Shown here piece after piece: positions 1-5,707 of a stretch of DNA of 5,707 nucleotides (positions are counted from its first letter, which is position 1; every line of letters starts with the position of its first letter). The translations under genes were made by a program, and so were the position numbers. The notes under the pieces are model-generated. The model searched no databases. It was not told the DNA's origin and saw nothing but the letters and a program-made list of their open reading frames with translations. This DNA is from Myxococcales bacterium (GTDB lineage: Bacteria; Myxococcota; Bradymonadia; REDH01), in assembly GCA_018970625.1 (NCBI GenBank), contig JAGWVZ010000261.1:1-5707 (forward strand), given 5' to 3'.

Positions 1-27
1 AAGCAGCGAGCGCATGTGCATGGCCAT
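1..27 (-). CDS. Possible 5' end of a leftward gene, cut by the window edge
   Basis: The minus strand is open from about position 187 to the left edge. ATG codons in this frame lie at 90, 27, 21 and 15. I prefer 27 because GAGG lies four bases upstream of it, and because the codons after it mostly end in G or C while those between 90 and 27 do not. The visible peptide begins MAMHMRSLL. The segment from Met at 15 (MRSLL) would also suit the start of a signal peptide or membrane helix. Only nine codons are visible, so no function can be proposed, and the open frame could be chance in GC-rich DNA. If real, it lies downstream of the PiT-like gene on the same strand, beyond a probable terminator, and would need its own promoter. 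Confidence 0.25.
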
Positions 28-116
28 TTGTCCTCGGGGGTGTACAACGCCGACAGCTTGAACGGTCGTGACGCAACACGCAACCCCCATGGGATATGCC
101 GAAGCTGTCACAACCG

Positions 117-147
117 CATGATCGGCGAAGACCACCGCCTGATCATG
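117..147. other. Imperfect inverted repeat / hairpin in intergenic DNA
   Basis: CATGATC (117-123) plus GGCG (124-127) pairs with CGCC (136-139) plus GATCATG (141-147), with one bulged T at 140 and an 8-base loop (128-135). This is an 11-bp stem, the strongest fold in this intergenic stretch. No T-tract follows on either strand, so it does not look like an intrinsic terminator. It could be a protein-binding dyad or a structured leader of the gene to the left. Role unknown. Confidence 0.4.
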
Positions 148-206
148 TTCGGCCGACGTTTGCGTCAGCCTCTGTGTGCCAGACTGTCAATCTGGCGTCG
201 CCCCAG

Positions 207-224
207 AAACCCTGATTATCAGGG
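207..224 (-). terminator. Probable weak intrinsic terminator of the PiT-like gene
   Basis: On the minus strand, CCCTGA-TAA-TCAGGG forms a perfect 6-bp stem with a 3-base loop (stem arms 219-224 and 210-215). It is followed directly by TTTCT. It starts about 20 bases after the TGA stop of the transporter gene at 245-247, the expected place for a rho-independent terminator. The T-tract is short, so termination may be inefficient. Confidence 0.45.
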
Positions 225-244
225 CTCCGTGGCACGTCGGCTTT

Positions 245-1450
245 TCAGGGCGCGTTTGTACCGGAAGCTTCTGTCGCTTCTGGTGCGGCGGGCGATACGG
301 CAGGCAGAGCGCCGGTTTCCGTCTGCGCAGCGGGGGCTTCCACACAGATGCCCGCCCACTGGCACCGCAGCGAGGCGTTGATGCTGAAGGCGAGGATGAG
401 CGAAACGATCAGACCGATGGTCACCTTCAGAATATCCTTGAACATCAGTCGTAGCGCCTGACGGACGGTGCGACCGTCCCCGGAGCTTGTCAGTCCCATC
501 GCCAGTTCACGTCCACCGAGGAGCCCGATGAATACCCAGGTGGTGCTCATGGGGATGGTATTATCGACCGTCTTGATGAGCAGGACGATACCGTACACGA
601 GGTCAATGATGGTTGCCGGCCGAACGTCCACCACGTGCGACTTCTCGTCCACGACCTGCTGAATGGCTTCACCCTTGCCGAAGAAAAGAAAGGCCAGACC
701 AAAGAACAGCGAGCCCGCAAAGACAGTGAATTGAAGAACCGACAACTGACGCGGCAGAAAAACGGCGATGTTGGCAGCGTCCTGAATCAACCAGATGGCC
801 CAGAGAAGTCCGCTGGTCACCCATTGCAAGGCCGTCCACGCGGGGTGAGGTGTCCCGGTGAACCATCGAGCCATGGCTTTGCCCAGCGTGAGCCAGATAA
901 AGATCGCAAGTCCAAATGCGATGAAGTAGCCGCCGATCGACTTTTGCAGGACACTCGCGATGCCGGTGCCATCGGGGTCGAAAGACGTCAGCAGCAGAAT
1001 GGTCGTCGAGACGGGCATGCGAAGCCGCGTCAGAATGAGCAGAAACACGGGTGCTGTGATCTGCAGATAGTTCAGCGACTGCGGCTGAGGAAACTCGCTC
1101 AGGCGACCCCACGAGACGTCGCCGTTATTCAGGATGTATCCGGTGGTCATGGTGGCGAGAAAGATGCCGCCCACGAACAGCCACAACACCCACCAGGTCT
1201 TGTCACGGTTAGACGAGATGAAGGTGCCAATGGTCTGGATGCTGTCATTGGCGATGGCCGAGTAGCCTGCGAACAGGAACCCAAACCACATGGCTGCAAC
1301 AGGGAAAGGAGCCACCATGGCCGCGCCTACAAAGGCGCAGATCAGGAACACCAGAAAGCCCCGCTCCCGAAGCAGGTAGGTGTTGAAAGCTGGAACAAGT
1401 CCTGTCCGGCGATCTTCAGTTGCTGGCGATGATGCGGCGGGCTGGCTCAT
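245..1450 (-). CDS. PiT (PHO4) family inorganic phosphate transporter-like membrane protein
   Basis: A 401-residue integral inner-membrane protein, probably an ion-coupled transporter of phosphate or a similar anion. About nine or ten hydrophobic segments are visible, for example near 31-50, 51-67, 86-104, 127-141, 171-190, 207-222, 237-257, 279-296 and 338-359. Family evidence is the internal duplication typical of PiT proteins. ANDSIQTIGT (67-76) and PVSTT (146-150) lie in the first half; QDAANIAV (223-230) and PMSTTWV (300-306) lie in the second. These match the GANDVANA and P-V-S-T-T-H signatures of the family. Both are diverged: the second repeat has QD instead of ND, and Trp or Ile replaces the His after STT. 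After the last helix come two Cys (363, 369) and a roughly 30-residue Ala/Pro/Glu tail. The ATG at 1450 has no strong Shine-Dalgarno. The gene lies 106 bp downstream of the outer-membrane protein gene on the same strand. Family membership is fairly secure; the substrate is inferred. Confidence 0.8.
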   Translation of the reverse strand: MSQPAASSPATEDRRTGLVPAFNTYLLRERGFLVFLICAFVGAAMVAPFPVAAMWFGFLFAGYSAIANDSIQTIGTFISSNRDKTWWVLWLFVGGIFLATMTTGYILNNGDVSWGRLSEFPQPQSLNYLQITAPVFLLILTRLRMPVSTTILLLTSFDPDGTGIASVLQKSIGGYFIAFGLAIFIWLTLGKAMARWFTGTPHPAWTALQWVTSGLLWAIWLIQDAANIAVFLPRQLSVLQFTVFAGSLFFGLAFLFFGKGEAIQQVVDEKSHVVDVRPATIIDLVYGIVLLIKTVDNTIPMSTTWVFIGLLGGRELAMGLTSSGDGRTVRQALRLMFKDILKVTIGLIVSLILAFSINASLRCQWAGICVEAPAAQTETGALPAVSPAAPEATEASGTNAP

Positions 1451-1461
1451 GTGGACCCATA

Positions 1462-1474
1462 CTCGTCAGACGAG
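1462..1474. promoter_or_regulatory. 13-bp dyad just upstream of the PiT-like gene
   Basis: CTCGTC-A-GACGAG is a perfect inverted repeat with a single central base, lying 11 bp upstream of the transporter ATG. It could be an operator or a small hairpin in the mRNA leader. No convincing -10 box is seen nearby, so the link to regulation rests on position and symmetry alone. Confidence 0.3.
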
Positions 1475-1556
1475 GGATGCATTCTGCACGCGAGCTGTTA
1501 CCGGCCCTTTGTGACAATTTGGGGTCAATCTGGCGACGAGCACTAGGAATATCGAA

Positions 1557-3605
1557 TTAGAAGGCCCACATCATGCGGCCCTGAAGCGTCCATGCCGGGG
1601 TAGCGTTGACAGCCTGTTCGTAGAGCGTGGACTGATTGAGCACGATGTTGACGGGCTGAAGACGTTGGCGTCCGACGGCGCCGTCGAACGCTGAGCCCGG
1701 CAGATAGAGGCCGCCGGTGAGGTCGGCCATGAACCGGGATTCCTGCCAGTAGAAGCCGATATCGGTCTCGATACCGTAAAACCCTTCGCCAGACGGGGTG
1801 GTTTCGGGTGCCATGGCGAAACCGCCGATGACGTCGGCGCGCACGCCGAGCGCGGTCTGGTCGCGGGCGAAGAGGTCGTACTGGAAGAAGGGGTTGAAAT
1901 AGACCGCGTTGGTGATGGTTCCGATGATTTCACGGAACATGATCATGTCGACGAAGTAGTTGCGGTCGAACTGAAAGTTGGTGAGCTTGGGCTCGCCGTT
2001 ATTGAGTGAGAACTGGTCGAGCACACCAAATCCGACGATCTGTTCGCCGTCCTGCAGTCGGGACTGGTCAATCGTGCGGCCTGTCGCGAAGCCGGTATTG
2101 AGGCCGGTCGCGAGGGCAGCGTTGACGAACTCAAACTCGAGGGCGCCGCCGAACTGCCGGATCTGTCGAGGGCGCACGAGCGCATAGCCCGATCCGGGAT
2201 CCAACTGCGCGTTGTCGATGCTGCCCACGATACCAGCAAACTCGCCTTCGAGGCGAATACGCTGCACGGCGCTGGGGTTAGCCTGAAGGCGGAACCACAG
2301 GTCGGGGATGACGGCGCGTGCGCCGCGAGCGATCCACTGCAGGTCATCACCGAGCTCGTTCTCAATGACGTTGTACCCTTCGGCCGACAGCCGCTGTGTG
2401 CGATACGACGTGTAAAGGCCCCAGTCGAAGGCCGCGCGACGCGGTCCTCCGACACCATTCAGTTGCTCGTTTCGGGCCTGAACCTCGGTTTCGGAGAGCG
2501 GTCGCTGGAAAATGGCGAGCAGGTAGGAGCGTACGTCGTCGTAGTTCGACAGCTCGCGCGCCTGCCCGTAATACTCGTCCAGCGAGATGTCGGTGGGTCC
2601 GCTGTAGTTGTAGTCCCAACCGAGCACCAGGTAGGTATTGAACAACTGAGTGGTGAACTGGGCGCGGTCCACGTAGTCGCCAAAATCGCAGTCCATGCAG
2701 CCGTGCCCCTGCATGCTGACACCGCGCTGACTGACGCGGGGTTCGCGGAGCGAGCTGTACGAGCCGCTGCCGTTGGCGATCAGGCCCAGGCCCCAGTGGG
2801 ATGCCATTCGGCCGACGCGGATATTACCAAAGAAAGGCTTCACCTCGGCGTAGGCCTGCGTGACCGATATGGAGTTCCTGCCGGAGTTGAAGACGTTGAG
2901 CGGTTCCTGCGTCCGGGTGAAGCCCATCAGCGGCAGGTCGGTGCGCAGACCGTCGAGGGATTCTTCGTTGAATCCGTCGGGGGTTGAGCCGAGCACCAGG
3001 TTGTCCAGAATGTTCATTTCGACGTGAATACGCGCATTCTGTGTCACGTGGAAAATCGGACGCAGCCGAAGTCGCACATTGGCACCGGCGAGGTGCTCGG
3101 CGCCGCCGTTTCCAAACTGCGGGGCTTCTGCACGCTGTCCGTCCTCGTTGAGGACCGTGGTTGCGCTTGTCGAGGGGATCTCAATGTCTTCGAAAGTCGT
3201 GCCTGTGCCGGGCTCGAGCAGCGCCTCGATCGGCGGCAGGACCGGGCTCGTGCCGGCCGTGTCGAGATCAAGGTTCCAGAATGAGTCGGCGCGAAACCGG
3301 AAGTACCCGTGCCACTCCACACGAGGGTAGGTGGAACCCGTGTCCATCAACTGTGCAGGGTTAATCGGCGCTACCGCAGCGGGCGACGCGCTCCCTCCCG
3401 GGTTGCTGCGTGCATAATCCTGAAACGTGCGCGATGAAGCAGGCGGTGGCGTCGCTTCGTCTTCCACAGGCGCTGCATTCTCCGCCGGAGTTGGCTCGGC
3501 CGCCTCGGCCGCAGTGGATGACTCTTCTTGCGGCGCCTCTTGTGCGACCGCTGGGGCCGACAGCAGCAGTAGAAAGCATGTCAATTGAAGGCCGCGCTTG
3601 TTCAT
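1557..3605 (-). CDS. Secreted outer-membrane beta-barrel-like protein, TIGR04551-like
   Basis: Encodes 682 residues, probably an outer-membrane protein of unknown function. Residues 1-21 form a signal peptide (MNKR, then the hydrophobic core CFLLLLSAPAV) with an A-V-A cleavage site before Gln22. Residues 23-60 are an Ala/Pro/Glu-rich linker. From about residue 93 the protein is rich in alternating aromatic and polar strands (VEWHGYFRFRADSF, VGRMASHWGLGLI), as in beta-barrels. It ends TLQGRMMWAF; a terminal Phe preceded by alternating hydrophobics is the usual beta-signal for Bam-dependent insertion. A CMDC pair lies at 303-306, next to DFGDYVDR. The overall pattern recalls the TIGR04551 family of Myxococcota proteins; this is from memory and not searched. 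I chose the ATG at 3605 because GGAG lies five bases upstream and the signal peptide follows directly. An in-frame ATG at 3776 would add 57 residues that bury the signal peptide. The transporter gene follows 106 bp downstream. Confidence 0.8.
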   Translation of the reverse strand: MNKRGLQLTCFLLLLSAPAVAQEAPQEESSTAAEAAEPTPAENAAPVEDEATPPPASSRTFQDYARSNPGGSASPAAVAPINPAQLMDTGSTYPRVEWHGYFRFRADSFWNLDLDTAGTSPVLPPIEALLEPGTGTTFEDIEIPSTSATTVLNEDGQRAEAPQFGNGGAEHLAGANVRLRLRPIFHVTQNARIHVEMNILDNLVLGSTPDGFNEESLDGLRTDLPLMGFTRTQEPLNVFNSGRNSISVTQAYAEVKPFFGNIRVGRMASHWGLGLIANGSGSYSSLREPRVSQRGVSMQGHGCMDCDFGDYVDRAQFTTQLFNTYLVLGWDYNYSGPTDISLDEYYGQARELSNYDDVRSYLLAIFQRPLSETEVQARNEQLNGVGGPRRAAFDWGLYTSYRTQRLSAEGYNVIENELGDDLQWIARGARAVIPDLWFRLQANPSAVQRIRLEGEFAGIVGSIDNAQLDPGSGYALVRPRQIRQFGGALEFEFVNAALATGLNTGFATGRTIDQSRLQDGEQIVGFGVLDQFSLNNGEPKLTNFQFDRNYFVDMIMFREIIGTITNAVYFNPFFQYDLFARDQTALGVRADVIGGFAMAPETTPSGEGFYGIETDIGFYWQESRFMADLTGGLYLPGSAFDGAVGRQRLQPVNIVLNQSTLYEQAVNATPAWTLQGRMMWAF

Positions 3606-3610
3606 CTCAT

Positions 3611-3614
3611 CTCC
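3611..3614 (-). promoter_or_regulatory. Shine-Dalgarno site fixing the outer-membrane protein start
   Basis: GGAG on the minus strand lies five bases before the ATG at 3605. A second ATG (3610-3608) sits directly after the GGAG but is out of frame and too close, so the one at 3605 is the start. Confidence 0.7.
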
Positions 3615-3685
3615 GCAGTATTCAAAAACACAGGTAATATCGGTTACTTCCAACCTCGGGCGCACTAACATGCTGCTTTTCGCAC

Positions 3686-3691
3686 TGTCAA
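3686..3691 (-). promoter_or_regulatory. Candidate -35 box for the outer-membrane protein gene
   Basis: A perfect TTGACA sits about 80 bp upstream of the ATG at 3605 on the minus strand. At the standard 17-base spacing the -10 would be TTAGTG, a poor match, so the promoter is only tentative. The hexamer overlaps the stop codon of the small ORF at 3688, which makes coincidence possible. Confidence 0.25.
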
Positions 3692-3858
3692 CGCTGCCGC
3701 GAGTCGCGCTGCGATAGCACCCGATACACGGGCTCGATACGCGCCTCGTGCCAGATATCGTCCTCACGTTCTTCACGATATGTCAGACCCTTTTGGCGCT
3801 TGCGGCGTACCCGGAAGCAAGGCGGCAACGTGCGCAGGTTTGCGCCAGAAAACCGCAC
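3688..3858 (-). CDS. Possible small basic/charged protein of about 56 residues
   Basis: The minus strand is open from the TAA at 3895-3897 to the TGA at 3688-3690, with no ATG. A GTG at 3858 would give 56 residues; a TTG at 3828 would give 46. The C-terminal part looks protein-like: a basic cluster (RVRRKRQKG) is followed by a strongly charged, probably helical stretch (YREEREDDIWHEARIEP) and ends in SQRDSRQR. A weak GGAAG lies 10 bases before the GTG. I recognise no family. If translated it sits 82 bp upstream of the outer-membrane protein start on the same strand and could be a leader or co-transcribed small protein. The lack of ATG and of a clear ribosome site weakens the call; chance is the main alternative. 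Confidence 0.28.
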   Translation of the reverse strand: MRFSGANLRTLPPCFRVRRKRQKGLTYREEREDDIWHEARIEPVYRVLSQRDSRQR

Positions 3859-3863
3859 CCGGG

Positions 3864-3893
3864 TTGCGCTTCCGGCGCCGGTAGTGGTATTCC
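3864..3893 (+). promoter_or_regulatory. Candidate promoter of the PEGA gene with a palindrome in the spacer
   Basis: TTGCGC (3864-3869) and TATTCC (3888-3893) are 18 bases apart, and TG at 3885-3886 gives an extended -10 form. The perfect palindrome CCGGCGCCGG (3872-3881) lies between them, where a repressor could bind. The -10 ends about 40 bp before the ATG at 3934. Both hexamers match the sigma-70 consensus only partly. Confidence 0.25.
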
Positions 3894-3933
3894 CTTACCC
3901 TGACTTTGTGCCGGTTCGACAGCAGGCGATCAC

Positions 3934-5707
3934 ATGGCTATTCGACGAGACCTCCGACAGGATCCTCTTGCTAACCGCATGCTGAACGACCCGTTCTTCA
4001 GCGCGGAACCCCTTCAACAGGCAGGGCAGCTTCCGGCCGACGATCTGCTGGACGAAGCAGTCGACGAGTTTGCCGACGGTGAGGTGTACCACGAGGACGC
4101 CACCAACGTCTTCACCGAGGATCAGGTTCGGGGATTCATGGATGAGGCCGTTCTCGATGATGACATCGAGGAGATCGACGAAGACGAAGAACATACCGCT
4201 ATCTACGACCCTCATGCGCACGCCGTGCCCTCTGCTGCCGCGCAACCCGTCGCCAGCATGCCCCAGCATACCATGCGGATGTCGCCGATGGCGCTGCAAC
4301 AGCCTGTTCAGCGAGCGACCGGCCCGCAGGTGCAGGCTTCGCAACCCGTTCGACAGACTGGCTCTCGTGCTGCTGCCGCCACCACTCGTCCAACGGGCTC
4401 GGTGCCGGCTGCTTCGGGTCGCCCCGGGCAGGTTTCTGGCGCTGTAGCAGGGGTGTCTTCCGTCCAGTCGGGCACGTCGCCGTCTATCTCCATGCCTGTG
4501 CCCCGGCAGCGAACGATCGAACAACCTGCCGTGCGCCAGGTCTGGCAGGAAGAAGCCACGGTTGTCACCGATGGCGCAGCATTCCGTGCGGCTGCCGAAC
4601 GAGCCAACCCTTCGGTTTCTTCCGCTGCCGTTTCCGGCGCATCGGTCTCGCCACGCGCCGGAGCACCCTTCCGGTCGGGAAATCAACAGGTCGTCGCGGC
4701 GCCGGTCGCAACCCCTGCCCAGCCAGCCGCATGGTCGCCCGCTCAGCTGATTATGGGCGTTATCCTGCTCGTCGCCCTTCTCGGCGTCGCCGTGCTGACC
4801 TGGCAGATTGTCAACAACAACAACGGTGCAGTCGTCGAACAGCCCGGCATTCTCGTCGTCAACTCGACACCCAGTGGCGCAACCGTTCGCATCGGAAGCG
4901 AGACCCGCGGTACAACGCCTGCCGTGATTAGTGATCTCGCCCTGAACCAGCCGCTGGCGCTCGTTGTTGAGCTGCCCGGCTACGCCACCGCTGCCGAGGT
5001 CATGACCCTGACCGAGCCACTGACCGAGCGTCAGTTCATGCTGCAGGCCGAAGTGGGACAACTGCTGGTCACGACCGTGCCTCCCGGAGCTCAGGTGTTT
5101 GTCAACGGCGAGGAAAAAGGAGTCGCTCCCCAGACGATCCAGGGGCTCGATCGCTCTCGCGCGTGGACGGCGACGGCCACGCTTGATGGCCACGCACCCG
5201 CTACGCAGACCGTTCGTTGGGAGGCAGGTAGCCTGCCCGAGCAGAGCGTCGTGCTTGTCCTCACCCCGCTGGCCCCGCCGCAGGTTGCCGGGGAAGCCAG
5301 TGGCGCCGTTGTAGTCGCCACGCCCAGCGTCGCTGCCGAGCCTCCTGCGCAACCCGTCGCGCAAGGTACGGCGCCAGCGCGCTCCACCGCGGAAGCCACG
5401 CCGCCTGCGCGGGAAAGACCCTCGGCTCGTCCGAGTGCTGAACGGCCCTCCGCCACCGCGACCGCAGCACCTGCAGACTCAACTCCACGGCGTGAACGCC
5501 CATCGGCCCGCGCGTCCGAGCCCGCTGCGGCGGCTCCTGCTCCTGCTGCAACAGGCAGCGCGACCATCAGCGTTCAGGCGGTCCCTTATGGTCAGGTCTG
5601 GATTGACGGACGCATGGTCGCCCGTGAGACGCCACTGCTGAATCATTCGCTCGACGCGGGTACCCACCGGGTCAAAGTGTACTTCGAGTCACTTCGGCAA
5701 TTCTCGG
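3934..5707 (+). CDS. Single-pass membrane protein with acidic cytoplasmic region and three PEGA repeats, 3' end missing
   Basis: 591 complete codons are visible with no stop before the window edge. Residues 38-86 are very acidic. Residues 92-266 are Ala/Pro/Ser/Gln-rich and look disordered. Residues 272-293 are a transmembrane helix (LIMGVILLVALLGVAVLTW). Arg lies on its N-side and none directly after it, which predicts N-in, C-out. Three PEGA-type repeats follow: about 305-372 (core PSGATVRIGSETRGTTP), 375-442 (core PPGAQVFVNGEEKGVAP) and from 542 (core PYGQVWIDGRMVARETP). A linker of about 100 residues carrying RERPSAR twice (493-499, 520-526) precedes the third. PEGA domains are small beta folds, common on bacterial surface and envelope proteins and often tied to Ser/Thr kinases in Myxococcota. 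No kinase or other catalytic domain is present, so a structural, anchoring or signalling-scaffold role is inferred. The start is the ATG at 3934: an in-frame TGA lies at 3901 with no other start between, and AGCAGG ends seven bases upstream. A long open frame antisense to it has no such architecture. The third repeat suggests the gene ends soon after the edge. Confidence 0.8.
   Translation, partial: MAIRRDLRQDPLANRMLNDPFFSAEPLQQAGQLPADDLLDEAVDEFADGEVYHEDATNVFTEDQVRGFMDEAVLDDDIEEIDEDEEHTAIYDPHAHAVPSAAAQPVASMPQHTMRMSPMALQQPVQRATGPQVQASQPVRQTGSRAAAATTRPTGSVPAASGRPGQVSGAVAGVSSVQSGTSPSISMPVPRQRTIEQPAVRQVWQEEATVVTDGAAFRAAAERANPSVSSAAVSGASVSPRAGAPFRSGNQQVVAAPVATPAQPAAWSPAQLIMGVILLVALLGVAVLTWQIVNNNNGAVVEQPGILVVNSTPSGATVRIGSETRGTTPAVISDLALNQPLALVVELPGYATAAEVMTLTEPLTERQFMLQAEVGQLLVTTVPPGAQVFVNGEEKGVAPQTIQGLDRSRAWTATATLDGHAPATQTVRWEAGSLPEQSVVLVLTPLAPPQVAGEASGAVVVATPSVAAEPPAQPVAQGTAPARSTAEATPPARERPSARPSAERPSATATAAPADSTPRRERPSARASEPAAAAPAPAATGSATISVQAVPYGQVWIDGRMVARETPLLNHSLDAGTHRVKVYFESLRQFS

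Larger units (their letters stand above)
3606..3933. other. Divergent intergenic region between the outer-membrane and PEGA genes
   Basis: These 328 bases separate two divergent starts. They hold a Shine-Dalgarno for the leftward gene, candidate promoter elements in both directions, a 7-bp inverted repeat (ATATCGT 3755-3761 / ACGATAT 3775-3781), a 10-bp palindrome (3872-3881) and a possible small leftward ORF. No tRNA, insertion sequence or clear terminator was seen. Confidence 0.6.

Noticed and set aside
16..381. Plus-strand open frame of 121 codons at the left edge
   Set aside because: It overlaps the transporter 3' end on the other strand and yields Arg-rich sequence with no domain; no ribosome site seen.
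635..1432. Plus-strand open frame (265 codons) opposite the transporter gene
   Set aside because: The minus strand encodes a clear multi-pass PiT-like protein; the plus-strand product is charged low-complexity sequence without membrane segments or motifs.
1523..1528. TTGACC on the minus strand as a -35 box for the transporter
   Set aside because: No acceptable -10 hexamer lies at 16-18 bases downstream.
3606..3776. N-terminal extension of the outer-membrane protein to an ATG at 3776
   Set aside because: It would place 57 unrelated residues ahead of a well-formed signal peptide, and the ATG at 3605 has a good Shine-Dalgarno.
3800..3985. Plus-strand open frame of 61 codons across the PEGA gene start
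   Set aside because: It overlaps the start of the PEGA gene in another frame and has no convincing ribosome site or conserved motif.
4240..5360. 14-base direct repeat GCGCAACCCGTCGC at 4240-4253 and 5347-5360
   Set aside because: Both copies are in frame and encode A-Q-P-V-A in low-complexity Ala/Pro linkers, so codon and composition bias explain them; no sign of a mobile element.
3895..5364. Long minus-strand open frame (489 codons) opposite the PEGA gene
   Set aside because: It is antisense to a frame that encodes a membrane helix and three PEGA repeats. Its own translation is Arg/Gly-rich low complexity with no recognisable domain, as expected for a GC-rich shadow frame.

Overview
The window is GC-rich (roughly 60% by eye). 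It carries two leftward genes and one rightward gene that runs off the right edge, and all three look like cell-envelope genes. Codon use, the Ala/Pro-rich linkers, a cytoplasm-to-periplasm PEGA protein and an outer-membrane protein resembling TIGR04551 together suggest a Gram-negative of the Myxococcota / former Deltaproteobacteria. That placement is an inference; there is no rRNA or other marker gene to confirm it.

Layout: Positions 1-27 (minus) may be the first codons of a further leftward gene. Positions 28-244 are intergenic and hold a strong imperfect hairpin (117-147) and a probable weak terminator (207-224). Positions 245-1450 (minus) encode a 401-residue membrane protein of the PiT (PHO4) inorganic phosphate transporter type, with both internal repeats recognisable but diverged. 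A 106-bp gap containing a 13-bp dyad (1462-1474) separates it from 1557-3605 (minus), a 682-residue secreted beta-barrel-like outer-membrane protein ending in Phe. Positions 3606-3933 are a divergent intergenic region with candidate promoters for both directions and an uncertain small leftward ORF (3688-3858). From 3934 to the right edge (plus) runs a single-pass membrane protein: acidic, disordered N-terminus inside the cell, one TM helix, and three PEGA repeats in the periplasm, the last cut by the window end.

How they may work together: the outer-membrane protein and the PiT-like protein are co-oriented and could be co-transcribed, so an outer-membrane pore plus an inner-membrane anion transporter is a reasonable but unproven hypothesis. 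The PEGA protein is divergent from them and could share a regulatory region. No mobile element, CRISPR array, tRNA or rRNA was seen. The least ordinary items are the three similar acidic-Thr motifs in the cytoplasmic part of the PEGA protein, the altered signature motifs of the PiT homologue, and the small ORF between the divergent genes.
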